Shown here: positions 41,780 to 50,819 of the stretch, in pieces
How the letters are laid out: each line of letters starts with the position of its first letter
Position numbering within the stretch: position 1 is the stretch's first letter
NCBI GenBank assembly: GCA_028284225.1
Contig: JANQSD010000001.1
Coordinates: forward strand, 124,001 to 188,000
DNA length: 64,000 nt
Source: Arenicellales bacterium
GTDB lineage: Bacteria; Pseudomonadota; Gammaproteobacteria; Arenicellales; JAHEKD01
Direction: 5' to 3'
The notes under the pieces: generated by a model
The model's input: the letters and a program-made list of their open reading frames with translations, nothing else
Told to the model about the DNA's origin: nothing
The model's database searches: none
Made by a program: the position numbers and the translations under genes

Positions 41780-43111
41780 ATGAGCAAAAAAATTGACCAA
41801 AGCTGGCTGAACGAATCGGCAACGTTTACTCGGCCGGTTATTCGTGAAATTCAACGTGCGGCCAGCGAAGGGATTTATGATATTCGCGGGTTTGGCGCCA
41901 AGCGTTCAATTCCGACATTTGATGATTTGTTATTTTTAGGAGCCAGTGTTTCCCGTTATCCATTAGAGGGCTATAGAGAAAAGTGTGATACCAGAGTGAC
42001 CTTGGGGACGCGCTTTGCGAAAAAACCGATTGAAATATCGACCCCAATCACTATTGCGGGTATGAGTTTCGGTGCACTATCTGCGCAGGCGAAAGAAGCC
42101 CTGGGTCGAGGTGCGACAGAGGTAGGTACCAGTACCACAACCGGCGATGGTGGTATGACGCCGGAGGAGCGTCAACATTCGAAGATTCTGGTTTATCAAT
42201 ATTTACCTTCACGCTACGGTATGAATCCGGATGACTTGCGTAAAGCCGATGCTATTGAAGTAGTGGTCGGGCAGGGAGCCAAGCCTGGTGGTGGCGGCAT
42301 GTTGCTGGGTCAGAAGATTTCCGAGCGTGTAGCACAAATGCGTGATTTACCGCAGGGTATCGATCAACGTAGTGCCTGTCGCCACCCTGATTGGACCGGG
42401 CCTGATGATCTTGAAATTAAAATTCAGGAGCTTAGGGAAATAACGGATTGGCAGGTCCCTATTTATGTCAAAGTCGGCGCCACGCGCACATTTTTTGATG
42501 TTCAGCTTGCCGTTAAGGCAGGTGCTGATGTGGTTGTTGTAGATGGTATGCAGGGTGGCACAGCGGCGACACAAGAAGTATTTATCGAGCATGTGGGTAT
42601 TCCTACTTTACCAGCAACCCGACTGGCAGTTGAGGCATTAAAAGGCATCGACATGCACCGCAAAGTACAGTTGATTGTTTCAGGTGGTATTCGTACTGGT
42701 GCTGATGTGGCTAAGGCACTGGCAATGGGCGCTGATGCAGTTTCGATAGGTACCGCTGCACTCATAGCGATGGGTGATAATTCGCCTGAGTTTGAGAATG
42801 AGTATAATGAGTTGGGTACAAGTGCAGGTTATTATGACGACTATCAAGATGGTAAAGACCCAAGTGGTATTTCCACCCAGGACCCGGAGTTAGGCAGGCG
42901 GCTTGATCCTGAGTTGGCTGGCAGGCGAGTGGCGAATTATTTGCGCTGTTTGACCCTGGAAACCCAAACACTTGCCCGAGCAGCGGGTAAAACCGATGTG
43001 CATAATCTTGAGCCTGAAGATATGGTGGCTTTGACTATTGAAGCATCAGCAATGGCCAAAGTGCCGTTAGCAGGAACTGACTGGATACCCGGGGTGACAC
43101 ACAAATTTTAA
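41780..43111 (+). CDS. mgsC: N-methylglutamate synthase subunit C (FMN glutamate-synthase domain)
   Basis: At 443 residues, with TIAGMSFGALSAQAKEALG, TGDGGMTPEERQ, GGGMLLGQKISERVAQMR, GATRTFFDVQLAVKAGAD, VVDGMQGGTAATQEV and IVSGGIRTGADVAKALAMG. It aligns along its length with the cluster 1 paralog. Where that protein has three cysteines for an iron-sulfur site, this one has Y352, Y355 and D360 (segment AGYYDDYQDGKDPSG), so the [3Fe-4S] cluster is predicted absent. That implies a different electron path in the two enzymes. An AGAGGACTAACAGC ribosome binding region precedes the ATG. Confidence 0.88.
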   Translation: MSKKIDQSWLNESATFTRPVIREIQRAASEGIYDIRGFGAKRSIPTFDDLLFLGASVSRYPLEGYREKCDTRVTLGTRFAKKPIEISTPITIAGMSFGALSAQAKEALGRGATEVGTSTTTGDGGMTPEERQHSKILVYQYLPSRYGMNPDDLRKADAIEVVVGQGAKPGGGGMLLGQKISERVAQMRDLPQGIDQRSACRHPDWTGPDDLEIKIQELREITDWQVPIYVKVGATRTFFDVQLAVKAGADVVVVDGMQGGTAATQEVFIEHVGIPTLPATRLAVEALKGIDMHRKVQLIVSGGIRTGADVAKALAMGADAVSIGTAALIAMGDNSPEFENEYNELGTSAGYYDDYQDGKDPSGISTQDPELGRRLDPELAGRRVANYLRCLTLETQTLARAAGKTDVHNLEPEDMVALTIEASAMAKVPLAGTDWIPGVTHKF

Positions 43112-43140
43112 TTTATTCTTAGCACAGAGAGGCAAAAACA

Positions 43141-44448
43141 ATGGCTAAACAACTTGCTACTATTGCCAAGCAAAAAGGCATCAAATATTTTTTAATCAGT
43201 TTTGTTGATCTATTCGGTGTACTGCGAGCGAAACTCGTGCCGGCACGAGCTATTGCGGAAATGCAGCAAGAGGGCGCCGGGTTCGCCGGTTTTGCTTCCT
43301 GGCTGGATATGACTCCGGCCCATCCCGACATGTTCGCTATACCTGATCCTGACAGTTTAATCCAATTGCCCTGGAAACCGGAAGTTGGCTGGTTGGCTGG
43401 AGACTTGTGGATGGATGATAAGCCGGTTGAAGCTTCACCACGAGTAGCTCTCAAGCGCCAGATAGAAAAAGCGGCAAAAAAAGGTTACCAGATGAAAACC
43501 GGGGTGGAGTGTGAGTATTTTTTGATTTCACCCGATGGTCAGCAAATAGCCGATGCCAAAGATACTCAGGAAAAGCCTTGTTATGATCAGTCTGCATTAA
43601 TGCGCCGCTATGATGTTATTAGTGAGATTTGTGACAGCATGATAGAACTGGGTTGGGGGCCCTATCAGAATGATCACGAGGATGCTAATGGTCAGTTCGA
43701 GATGAATTGGGATTTTTCTGACTGTTTAAGCACTGCGGACCGTCATGTGTTTTTTAAATATATGACCAAACAAATAGCGGAAAATCATGGATTACGAGCA
43801 ACCTTTATGCCCAAACCATTTTCGCATTTAACCGGAAATGGTTGTCATGCCCATGTCTCCCTGTGGGATAAAACCGGCAAAAAGAACCTGTTTGCAAATA
43901 AATCTGATGAGCTGGGTTTATCTAAAGTGGCTTATCAATTTTTGGGCGGCATTATGCATAATGTTGAAGCACTGGGTTCGATTTTTAATCCTACGGTAAA
44001 CAGTTATAAACGCATTAACGCGCCGCGAACTTTATCAGGGGCAACCTGGTCTCCAAATGCTGTTAGTTATTCCGGGAATAATCGTACCCATATGATTCGA
44101 GTTCCGGGCGCCGGACGATTTGAAATGCGGCTGATGGATGGCGCAGCAAATCCATATTTAATGCAGGCTGGAATTCTGGCAGCTGGATTGGACGGCATTG
44201 AGAATAAACGCGATCCGGGCAAACGTCATGATGTGAACATGTATGAAGAAGGTCATAAAATAAAAGGGCTGAAAAAATTGCCTTTGAACCTGCTAGATGC
44301 AGTACGCAAAACGCAAGCAAGTAAATCGTTGAAAGCGGCCCTGGGTGAAGATTTGGTCGATAGCTATTGCAAGCTGAAAATGGAGCAATGGAATAGCTAT
44401 ACTAAATCAATCAGCCAGTGGGAATATGATAATACTCTGGATTGTTAG
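43141..44448 (+). CDS. gmaS: Gamma-glutamylmethylamide synthetase
   Basis: GmaS ligates methylamine to glutamate with ATP, the entry step of the indirect methylamine pathway. At 435 residues it closely resembles GmaS: KGIKYFLISFVDLFGVLRAK at the N-terminus, GAGFAGFASWLDMTPAHPD, QLPWKPEVGWLAGDLWM, TGVECEYFLI, QNDHEDANGQFEMNWDFSD, MPKPFSHLTGNGCHAHVSLW, NPTVNSYKRINAPRTLSG and GRFEMRLMDGAANPYL. It directly follows mgsABC. GlnT-type glutamine synthetase activity is the alternative; the gene order and N-terminal signature favour GmaS. Confidence 0.9.
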   Translation: MAKQLATIAKQKGIKYFLISFVDLFGVLRAKLVPARAIAEMQQEGAGFAGFASWLDMTPAHPDMFAIPDPDSLIQLPWKPEVGWLAGDLWMDDKPVEASPRVALKRQIEKAAKKGYQMKTGVECEYFLISPDGQQIADAKDTQEKPCYDQSALMRRYDVISEICDSMIELGWGPYQNDHEDANGQFEMNWDFSDCLSTADRHVFFKYMTKQIAENHGLRATFMPKPFSHLTGNGCHAHVSLWDKTGKKNLFANKSDELGLSKVAYQFLGGIMHNVEALGSIFNPTVNSYKRINAPRTLSGATWSPNAVSYSGNNRTHMIRVPGAGRFEMRLMDGAANPYLMQAGILAAGLDGIENKRDPGKRHDVNMYEEGHKIKGLKKLPLNLLDAVRKTQASKSLKAALGEDLVDSYCKLKMEQWNSYTKSISQWEYDNTLDC

Positions 44449-44465
44449 GACCTTTAATTTAATAG

Positions 44466-45038
44466 ATGCTAATCAATAACGGCTGGCTGGATTTTGCTAG
44501 AAAAGTAGAATCCCCAAACTTTGATGCCCGACCAATAGCGGTGGAACCGCAGGTTCTGATTATTCATTGCATCTCTTTGCCTCCTGGAAAATTTACAGGG
44601 CAAGGGGTTGAGCAATTATTTACTAACAAGTTAAATCCATCAGCTGATCCGTATTATCAGCAAATTCAAGGGCTAAAAGTTTCATGCCATTTTTTTATTC
44701 GCCGCAGCGGAGAAATAATCCAATTTGTCGCTACCGATAAACGAGCCTGGCACTGTGGTGAATCAACTTGTCTTGGTCGACCAAGGGTTAATGATTTTTC
44801 TATAGGTGTAGAATTAGAAGGTTTGGACAACATTGAATTTGACCAAGCTCAATATGACCAATTGATTGAACTAACTCGTTGTTTGCAGACAACCTATCCA
44901 CAAATCTTAAATGATCATATTTTTGGTCACCAACATATTGCTCCAGCGCGTAAAACCGACCCAGGCATGAGTTTCGACTGGTATTATTATTTGTCTACTC
45001 TGTCTCAAAAATTGAATGTAATTACTCCCTCTGGTTGA
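44466..45038 (+). CDS. ampD: 1,6-anhydro-N-acetylmuramyl-L-alanine amidase
   Basis: AmpD is a cytoplasmic zinc amidase that recycles cell-wall muropeptides and lowers the beta-lactamase inducer. At 190 residues it is typical. Zinc and active-site motifs are IIHCISLPPGKFTGQG (His), SCHFFIRRSGEIIQFVATD, RAWHCGES, FSIGVELEGLD (Glu) and GHQHIAPARKTDPG (His and Asp). It follows gmaS by 17 bases but is functionally unrelated, so the link is probably only positional. Confidence 0.94.
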   Translation: MLINNGWLDFARKVESPNFDARPIAVEPQVLIIHCISLPPGKFTGQGVEQLFTNKLNPSADPYYQQIQGLKVSCHFFIRRSGEIIQFVATDKRAWHCGESTCLGRPRVNDFSIGVELEGLDNIEFDQAQYDQLIELTRCLQTTYPQILNDHIFGHQHIAPARKTDPGMSFDWYYYLSTLSQKLNVITPSG

Positions 45039-45202
45039 AATTGACTATAAATAAATGCCTCTGAAAATATAATCGCAATGCCAGGCACTCAGCTAGTACA
45101 TCAATAAGAGTTCCATTAAAGTTATAGACACGATTTAATCTTTACTGCTCAGTAGTATTCTGTTTCAATGGATTTTTATAAAAACTTATTGACCAAACAT
45201 CT

Positions 45203-46510
45203 ATGGACCAAACTAATCACCCGAGCCGCATTCAGTATATTGTCGAGGGTGGGCACAAACTTACTGGTGAAATAGAGCCTAGCGGCAATAAGAATGCTGC
45301 TTTGCCGATGATCGCCGCATCACTTATGACAGATCAGCAAGTGCAACTAAGCAATGTTCCACGTATACGCGATGTTGAGGTGTTAGTAAAATTAATACAG
45401 TCAGTTGGTGCCGATGTCCGCTGGCTGGAACAAAATACATTGCAAATAGAGGCAAAGAATTTACGTCCTGCAGATTTGGATCCGGAGCTTTGCGCCAGTA
45501 TTAGGGCTTCAATTTTATTAGTTGGGCCTATGTTGGCACGTTGTGGAGAGCTTGAGCTGCCGCCACCTGGTGGAGATGTGATTGGTAGACGAAGATTGGA
45601 TTCTCATTTCCTTGCCTTACGACAGCTCGGAGCAACTATCGGTATCGATGACTGTTATCGTTTTAATGCCAATGCGCTTCATAGTGCGGATGTTTTCTTT
45701 GATGAACCTTCAGTTACCGCAACAGAAAACGCACTTTGTGTTGCCGTTTCAGCAAAGGGCACGACTATATTGCGTAACTGTGCATCTGAACCGCATGTTC
45801 AAGATCTTGCCCATTTCCTTGAAGCCTTAGGTGCTCAAATTGAAGGTGTTGGCACCAACACCATGACTGTCCACGGTGGGCTTGATTTGAATGGTACCCA
45901 CTATCGGATTGGTCCGGATCACATTGAAGTAGGGTCATTGATCGGGCTGGCAGCTGTGACTGGTTCGGAAATTACTATAAAGAATGCAGGAATCGCACAT
46001 CTTAGATCTACTTTGATGAATTTCGAACGACTAGGCGTTATGTTGAAAGTCAGTGGTGAGGATTTACAGATTCCATCCCAGCAGACTATGAACATAAGTC
46101 CGGATTTTGGTGGTCATATTCCTAAAATTGAAGATCAACCCTGGCCCGCATTTCCGGCTGATATGATGTCAATTGCTATTGTTGTGGCAACTCAATGTCA
46201 TGGGGTGGTGATGATGTTTGAGAAAATGTTTGAAAGTCGTTTATTTTTTGTCGACAAACTAATCGCTATGGGTGCTCGGATTGTGTTGTGTGATCCACAC
46301 CGCGTAATCGTTTCAGGTCCATCGCAGCTTCGTGCAGCCAGACTTGAAAGCCCTGATATTCGTGCAGGTATGGCAATACTCATTGCAGCCCTGTGTGCGC
46401 AAGGTGTTAGCACTATTAATAATGCCCAGCAAATTGAGCGTGGTTATGAACGTATTGATGAACGTTTAAACGCGCTCGGAGCAAATATTCTACGGACCAA
46501 TGAGTTATAA
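45203..46510 (+). CDS. murA: UDP-N-acetylglucosamine 1-carboxyvinyltransferase with Cys-to-Asp active site
   Basis: MurA transfers enolpyruvate to UDP-GlcNAc, the first committed peptidoglycan step. At 435 residues it is slightly longer than average. SGNKNAALPM holds the substrate Lys and Asn. In the catalytic loop the usual PGGC is PPGGDVIGRRRLD, so Asp125 stands where the fosfomycin-alkylated Cys normally is. The rest, including DHIEVGSLIGLAAVTGS, PWPAFPADMMS and SPDIRAGMAILIAAL, looks intact. It stands alone between ampD and an M24 hydrolase and may be a second MurA. Predicted to be insensitive to fosfomycin. Confidence 0.92.
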   Translation: MDQTNHPSRIQYIVEGGHKLTGEIEPSGNKNAALPMIAASLMTDQQVQLSNVPRIRDVEVLVKLIQSVGADVRWLEQNTLQIEAKNLRPADLDPELCASIRASILLVGPMLARCGELELPPPGGDVIGRRRLDSHFLALRQLGATIGIDDCYRFNANALHSADVFFDEPSVTATENALCVAVSAKGTTILRNCASEPHVQDLAHFLEALGAQIEGVGTNTMTVHGGLDLNGTHYRIGPDHIEVGSLIGLAAVTGSEITIKNAGIAHLRSTLMNFERLGVMLKVSGEDLQIPSQQTMNISPDFGGHIPKIEDQPWPAFPADMMSIAIVVATQCHGVVMMFEKMFESRLFFVDKLIAMGARIVLCDPHRVIVSGPSQLRAARLESPDIRAGMAILIAALCAQGVSTINNAQQIERGYERIDERLNALGANILRTNEL

Positions 46511-46691
46511 ATGGCTGACCTGATAATCTGCGACTAGACTGTTTGTATATTTAAAGTTCTGATCTATTGGTAATTTATAACTGGGCTAGAGCTTGGTTAT
46601 GGTATTGGTTATTGTTCGATAAAAACGAAACCAAATCCAGGCTTCAACTGATATGATTATTGATTTTATTAACACAGGGAACGCTAATAAT

Positions 46692-47873
46692 ATGACTGCC
46701 ACCAGGCTAAGTTTTTCTGTAGAAGAGTATCATTTACGATTGTCCAAAGTTCGCCAGGCGATGGTTGAAAAAGACATTGAGTTATTAGTCGTCACTGATC
46801 CATCAAACATGGCTTGGTTGACAGGCTACGATGGCTGGTCATTTTATGTGCATCAATGTGTAGTCTTAACACATGAGGGCGAACCGTTATGGTTTGGGCG
46901 AGGTCAGGATGCTCAGGGTGCTGTGCGCACAGTATTTATGGCTGATGAAAGTATAGTCGGGTATCCGGATCACTATGTGCAATCGACACAGCGTCATCCT
47001 ATGCAGTATCTGGTAGAAATATTGAATCGGAGAAAATTGCCGACAGACAGGGTCGGGTTAGAGATGGATAATTATTATTTCAGTGCGGCCTGTTATACGA
47101 ATTTAAAGGCAAGTCTGCCTGACTGCACATTTGTTGATGCTACTGGATTAGTCAACTGGCAACGGGCCGTTAAATCTGAGCAAGAGCTTGAGTATATGCA
47201 AAATGCGGCCAGGATTGTTGAGAATATGCACAGTTATATCCTTAACAATATTAAACCCGGGATGCTAAAAAACGAACTGGTTGCCGGGATTTACCATGCC
47301 GGGATTACAGGTATTGATGGCCTGGGTGGGGATTATCCGGCGATTGTGCCGTTACTGCCTTCAGGGGCAGATGCCGCTGCGCCGCATTTGACCTGGGATG
47401 ATGAACCGATAAAAAACAATCAGGGTACGTTTTTTGAAATTGCCGGCTGTTACAAACGCTATCATTGCCCTTTGTCCAGAACGATCTATCTGGGTCAGCC
47501 ACCGAAGCAATTTCTGAATGCGGAAAAGGCTCAGCTTGAAGGCATTGAAGCAGCTTTAGAAACGGCAAAACCCGGTAATACCTGTGCCCAGGTAGAACAG
47601 GCATGGCGTGAAGTGATTGCAAGATACGGCATAAAAAAAGAAAGCCGTATTGGTTATCCCATCGGTCTTAGTTATCCGCCGGACTGGGGTGAGCGTACCA
47701 TGAGTCTGCGACCGGGTGATGAAACTATCTTGCAGGAAAATATGACGTTCCATATGATCCCGGCATTATGGATGGATGACTGGGGGCTTGAAATTACTGA
47801 GAGTTTTAGGGTGACTGAAAATGGTGCACAAACATTTTGTAATTATCCACGTCACTTATTCATTATTGATTGA
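46692..47873 (+). CDS. doeA: M24-family hydrolase, ectoine hydrolase (DoeA)-like
   Basis: At 393 residues from the ATG at 46692, chosen because CAGGGA precedes it; an earlier ATG at 46653 adds 13 residues. It has a pita-bread fold. Segments strongly recall DoeA/EutD: VTDPSNMAWLTGYDGWSFYV, GYPDHYVQSTQRHPM, FVDATGLVNWQRAVKSEQEL, GGDYPAIVPLLPSGADA, FFEIAGCYKRYHCPLSRTIY, GYPIGLSYPPDWGERTMSL and WMDDWGLEITES. DoeA opens ectoine to N-acetyl-diaminobutyrate. No doeB or ectoine transporter is nearby, so the substrate may differ from ectoine. A creatinase or Xaa-Pro peptidase label is the generic fallback. Confidence 0.8.
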   Translation: MTATRLSFSVEEYHLRLSKVRQAMVEKDIELLVVTDPSNMAWLTGYDGWSFYVHQCVVLTHEGEPLWFGRGQDAQGAVRTVFMADESIVGYPDHYVQSTQRHPMQYLVEILNRRKLPTDRVGLEMDNYYFSAACYTNLKASLPDCTFVDATGLVNWQRAVKSEQELEYMQNAARIVENMHSYILNNIKPGMLKNELVAGIYHAGITGIDGLGGDYPAIVPLLPSGADAAAPHLTWDDEPIKNNQGTFFEIAGCYKRYHCPLSRTIYLGQPPKQFLNAEKAQLEGIEAALETAKPGNTCAQVEQAWREVIARYGIKKESRIGYPIGLSYPPDWGERTMSLRPGDETILQENMTFHMIPALWMDDWGLEITESFRVTENGAQTFCNYPRHLFIID

Positions 47874-49685
47874 GTCAGTCAGCTCTGCCAGTTTCTCCTG
47901 TTGTACCAGGTCGATTAACTCCCGAATCGGAATGCGCCGGTTAGTTCGGTGTTCAGTATAATTTTTCTCATTTGGATCGCGACGTAAATCTGTTTGACGA
48001 ACTATTCGCCTGTTATTGTCGACATGAAATTTTTCACCGGAGTGAGAATGAATGATGGCGTATTCATCAGGAATCATATAAACCCGTATAAACGATTCAG
48101 GGTAGGGCCTGAGCAGGCTGAAGCCATCGAGTTTTTTTGCGGCAGGGATATTGTATAAATCCAGAATAGTCGGAAAAAGATCGACAATAGATACAAAATT
48201 ATCACCATTAGTACTTAAATTTTCTATTTGTTCAGTACTGAAAAGGTGTTTCAACTGAGGTGGGATATCGATATAAAGCGGTACATGAATACCTTCTTGC
48301 CAGAAAACTTTGCCGTGAAAAAATTGCCGATGTTCGTACATTGCTTCAGCATGATCCGCAGTCACTACAATAATTGTATTGTCGTCTAAATTTTGTTGCT
48401 CAAGTTCGTTAACAATAATTTCAACTGCGGCGTCGTTATAAAGAATGGCGTTATTGTATTTGTTAATAAGCTCTTGTACTTTTCTCGGTTCGAACCTGTC
48501 ATCAGCAGGAACCCACTTATGGTAATCAGGGGGTGAAACATAAGGATAATGTGTACCTGCAAAGTGGACTACACCGAAAAAGGGTTGATCTTTTTTAGCG
48601 AATTCTGCCAGTGTGGTTTTGAATTTTCTTGCTGTGGTCATATCATAACCGATCAGTGATGCATCTACGGCAAGCGGGGCTTGGATTGAATCAACATCTT
48701 TAGATAAAAAAGCGCGGCCAAACCAGCCATTCCACTCCAGCCAGTGTGAACCAATATAAAACAAATTCAGATTAGCTTGCTTTAAATAAGACCATAATAA
48801 CGACGTGCTATGGATGTTCAGGTTGGTACGATCAATGCCCGTAAAGATTAGTTCAGCCGATGTGTCAGTCGAAGTCGTATTCGAAATTGCATGATTGAAA
48901 TGAAATGAATGTTTAAAACGTTGTGACTGAAATGGAGTCGTATCACGTTCGTAACCATACAGTGACATATGATCTTGTCGTAACGACTCAAGAATAACAA
49001 ATAAAATATTGAAATCACCTCGGCGCTTAAAATCAGGAATTTGGTCAACGTCGCGTTGATAAAAATCCAGCTCGGCCCCCGGTTTGACTTTTTTCATAAA
49101 ACGAGGTCTTTCGAGATTGAAACGCCTCAATTCATGTGTTAATGACATGACAGGTGTAGTCAAATAATGCAATTGCTTTTGTTTGATATAAAACAAACTG
49201 CTTAAAGAGGAGATAGCTACAATCAGAAAAATCATGGCCTGCTGGCGGATAATATTGCTAATTGAAATCGGTATACGGGGAGATCGATAAATAAAAGTAA
49301 GTAAGAAGATAATTAAATACACCGCAAACCAAGGTAGGTTAATAATCGACAACAGTTTGTTTGCACCTTGCTGCCAGTATTTAAGATTACCGACGATCAG
49401 GCCTATATCAACGGCAGTAATAAACTGATAGTAAACAATATAAACTGCACTTTGAATCCAATAAATAATAGAAAAAAGTACAGCCGTTAATACGCCAAGC
49501 GACAATCGAATTACTTTGTTCGGAATACTGATACAGACGATGCGGGAAAAATAAATAAATCCAAACAGCAAGATCACTATGACTGAATAGTGACTGATGT
49601 TATCTTTGATTAAATCGCCGCGTAAAATAACATCCAAAATCACCAGCACTGTGGTAGTGATAAATGGAATCAGAATGTAGGCCAT
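47856..49685 (-). CDS. Inner-membrane sulfatase/LTA-synthase-like phosphoglycerol or phosphoethanolamine transferase family
   Basis: At 609 residues, the N-terminal third has five transmembrane helices (about 1-190). A periplasmic alkaline-phosphatase-like domain follows: FNILFVILESLRQDHMSLYG near 228, NTTSTDTSAELIF with a candidate Thr nucleophile near 275, VVHFAGTHYPYVSP, TIIVVTADHAEAMYEHRQFF and HGKVFWQEGIHVPLYID. Family members transfer headgroups to lipids or carbohydrates or are structural, such as PbgA/YejM. Exact substrate unknown. Its 3' end overlaps the doeA-like gene's end on the opposite strand by 18 bases. Confidence 0.88.
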   Translation of the reverse strand: MAYILIPFITTTVLVILDVILRGDLIKDNISHYSVIVILLFGFIYFSRIVCISIPNKVIRLSLGVLTAVLFSIIYWIQSAVYIVYYQFITAVDIGLIVGNLKYWQQGANKLLSIINLPWFAVYLIIFLLTFIYRSPRIPISISNIIRQQAMIFLIVAISSLSSLFYIKQKQLHYLTTPVMSLTHELRRFNLERPRFMKKVKPGAELDFYQRDVDQIPDFKRRGDFNILFVILESLRQDHMSLYGYERDTTPFQSQRFKHSFHFNHAISNTTSTDTSAELIFTGIDRTNLNIHSTSLLWSYLKQANLNLFYIGSHWLEWNGWFGRAFLSKDVDSIQAPLAVDASLIGYDMTTARKFKTTLAEFAKKDQPFFGVVHFAGTHYPYVSPPDYHKWVPADDRFEPRKVQELINKYNNAILYNDAAVEIIVNELEQQNLDDNTIIVVTADHAEAMYEHRQFFHGKVFWQEGIHVPLYIDIPPQLKHLFSTEQIENLSTNGDNFVSIVDLFPTILDLYNIPAAKKLDGFSLLRPYPESFIRVYMIPDEYAIIHSHSGEKFHVDNNRRIVRQTDLRRDPNEKNYTEHRTNRRIPIRELIDLVQQEKLAELTDSINNE

Positions 49686-49764
49686 ATGATATCTCGATTG
49701 ATCGAGAGATTATATGTAATGTTACAGAATTATTACAAATTCTGCATTGCTGTATTTTTGGGAT

Positions 49765-50322
49765 TTATGTCTTAGAAAATTCGTTATTCCACAATACATC
49801 TGACACACCACTTGCGTGATTAATATATCTACAAATAACGAACAAGAAATCTGATAATCGGTTTAAAAAGTTTTGAGCAATTTGGTGCGGTGATTCAAGC
49901 GTTTTGTTTAGACTTACCATTTGTCGTTCTGCCCGTCGACAAACGCTTCTGCATAGATGAGCATAGGAAGCGGCTTTAGTGCCGCCAGGCAGGATGAATT
50001 CTTTTAAAGGCGTTAAGGATTCATTGTAATAATCTAATCTGTTTTCCAGCAATTGAATGTCGTCTTCCTTAACTAACTGATAATCCGGCATGGCTAATTC
50101 TCCTCCCAGATTAAACAAGATATGTTGAATCTTAACTAAATCATTTCGTAATTCGTCGGGAACAGGCTCAGTCAGTAATAAACCGATAGCGCAATTAAGC
50201 TCATCCACATCACCCATGGATTCAATACGATGATCATCTTTATCAATCCGATTGCCGTCGGCTAGCCCAGTTGTTCCTTTGTCGCCTGTGCGAGTGTATA
50301 TCTTAGTTAATCGATGCCCCAT
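49765..50322 (-). CDS. Cob(I)alamin adenosyltransferase, PduO type
   Basis: It adenosylates cob(I)alamin to coenzyme B12 with ATP. At 185 residues, with the N-terminal signature TKIYTRTGDKGTTGLADG (ATP binding), HRIESMGDVDELNCAIGLLL, FNLGGELAMP, EFILPGGTKAASYAHLCRSV and RRAERQM (cobalamin and ATP site), and NRLSDFLFVICRYIN at the end. It overlaps the upstream zinc-ribbon gene by 20 bases. It implies the organism uses adenosylcobalamin, relevant to the CobS/CobT-like pair 30 kb away. Confidence 0.94.
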   Translation of the reverse strand: MGHRLTKIYTRTGDKGTTGLADGNRIDKDDHRIESMGDVDELNCAIGLLLTEPVPDELRNDLVKIQHILFNLGGELAMPDYQLVKEDDIQLLENRLDYYNESLTPLKEFILPGGTKAASYAHLCRSVCRRAERQMVSLNKTLESPHQIAQNFLNRLSDFLFVICRYINHASGVSDVLWNNEFSKT

Positions 50323-50572
50323 TTGTGTGAAATCTGCGAATTGCCGGAGTCACGGAGTTTAATTGCTTTTTCCCCAACTGGGTATCCCGAATATCAAATA
50401 TTTCTGCGGGTGTGCTGCTCAGCATGTGACTGCCGCAAGCAGGGCATTCATACCAGATTTGCACGCATTTATGAGTTGTTTCCGAACGAGTCATGGCCAT
50501 GTGGCTATGGCATTTTTTACATTTCAAGGCGTTATCTCCCAAGTGCCAGTCGGCACCTATGTTACACATCAT
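50303..50572 (-). CDS. Small zinc-ribbon protein, function unknown
   Basis: At 89 residues, with two CXXC pairs, ALKCKKCHSHMAM and YECPACGSHM, about 25 residues apart, a clear zinc-ribbon pattern. The remainder (SSTPAEIFDIRDTQLGK) is not diagnostic. The start is uncertain: two ATGs in a row at 50572, but the conserved part begins near DNALKCKKC. Its end overlaps the adenosyltransferase gene. Two long open frames run antisense here but lack any such pattern. I assign no role. Confidence 0.6.
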   Translation of the reverse strand: MMCNIGADWHLGDNALKCKKCHSHMAMTRSETTHKCVQIWYECPACGSHMLSSTPAEIFDIRDTQLGKKQLNSVTPAIRRFHTNGASIN

Positions 50573-50819
50573 ATAGTGGTTGGTAAAGTTAAAATTACTA
50601 TATATTGTGTTTTGTTTAGTTTTGGCATAAAAATTTCAAGCTAATTCAATGCATTAATTGGAGGAACTAATAAATCTCTTTAAGTGTGAATAGATATTGA
50701 TTATGCAGCTTGAAAATATTGCCGGGCAGAAATTTCATTTAGCGGGTTGTTTTCATTATGCGGGCAAAGTACTATCCATAACATTAGTAATTCAAAGCCT
50801 AAAAATCAGCGAGAATCTT

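Noticed and set aside
44466-45038. AmpD as a member of the methylamine operon
   Set aside because: It is only 17 bases from gmaS, but its cell-wall recycling role is well defined and unrelated; closeness alone is not evidence.
50314-50644. Plus-strand open frames of about 90 codons antisense to the zinc-ribbon gene
   Set aside because: No conserved motif; the minus-strand frame has paired CXXC motifs and fits the operon.
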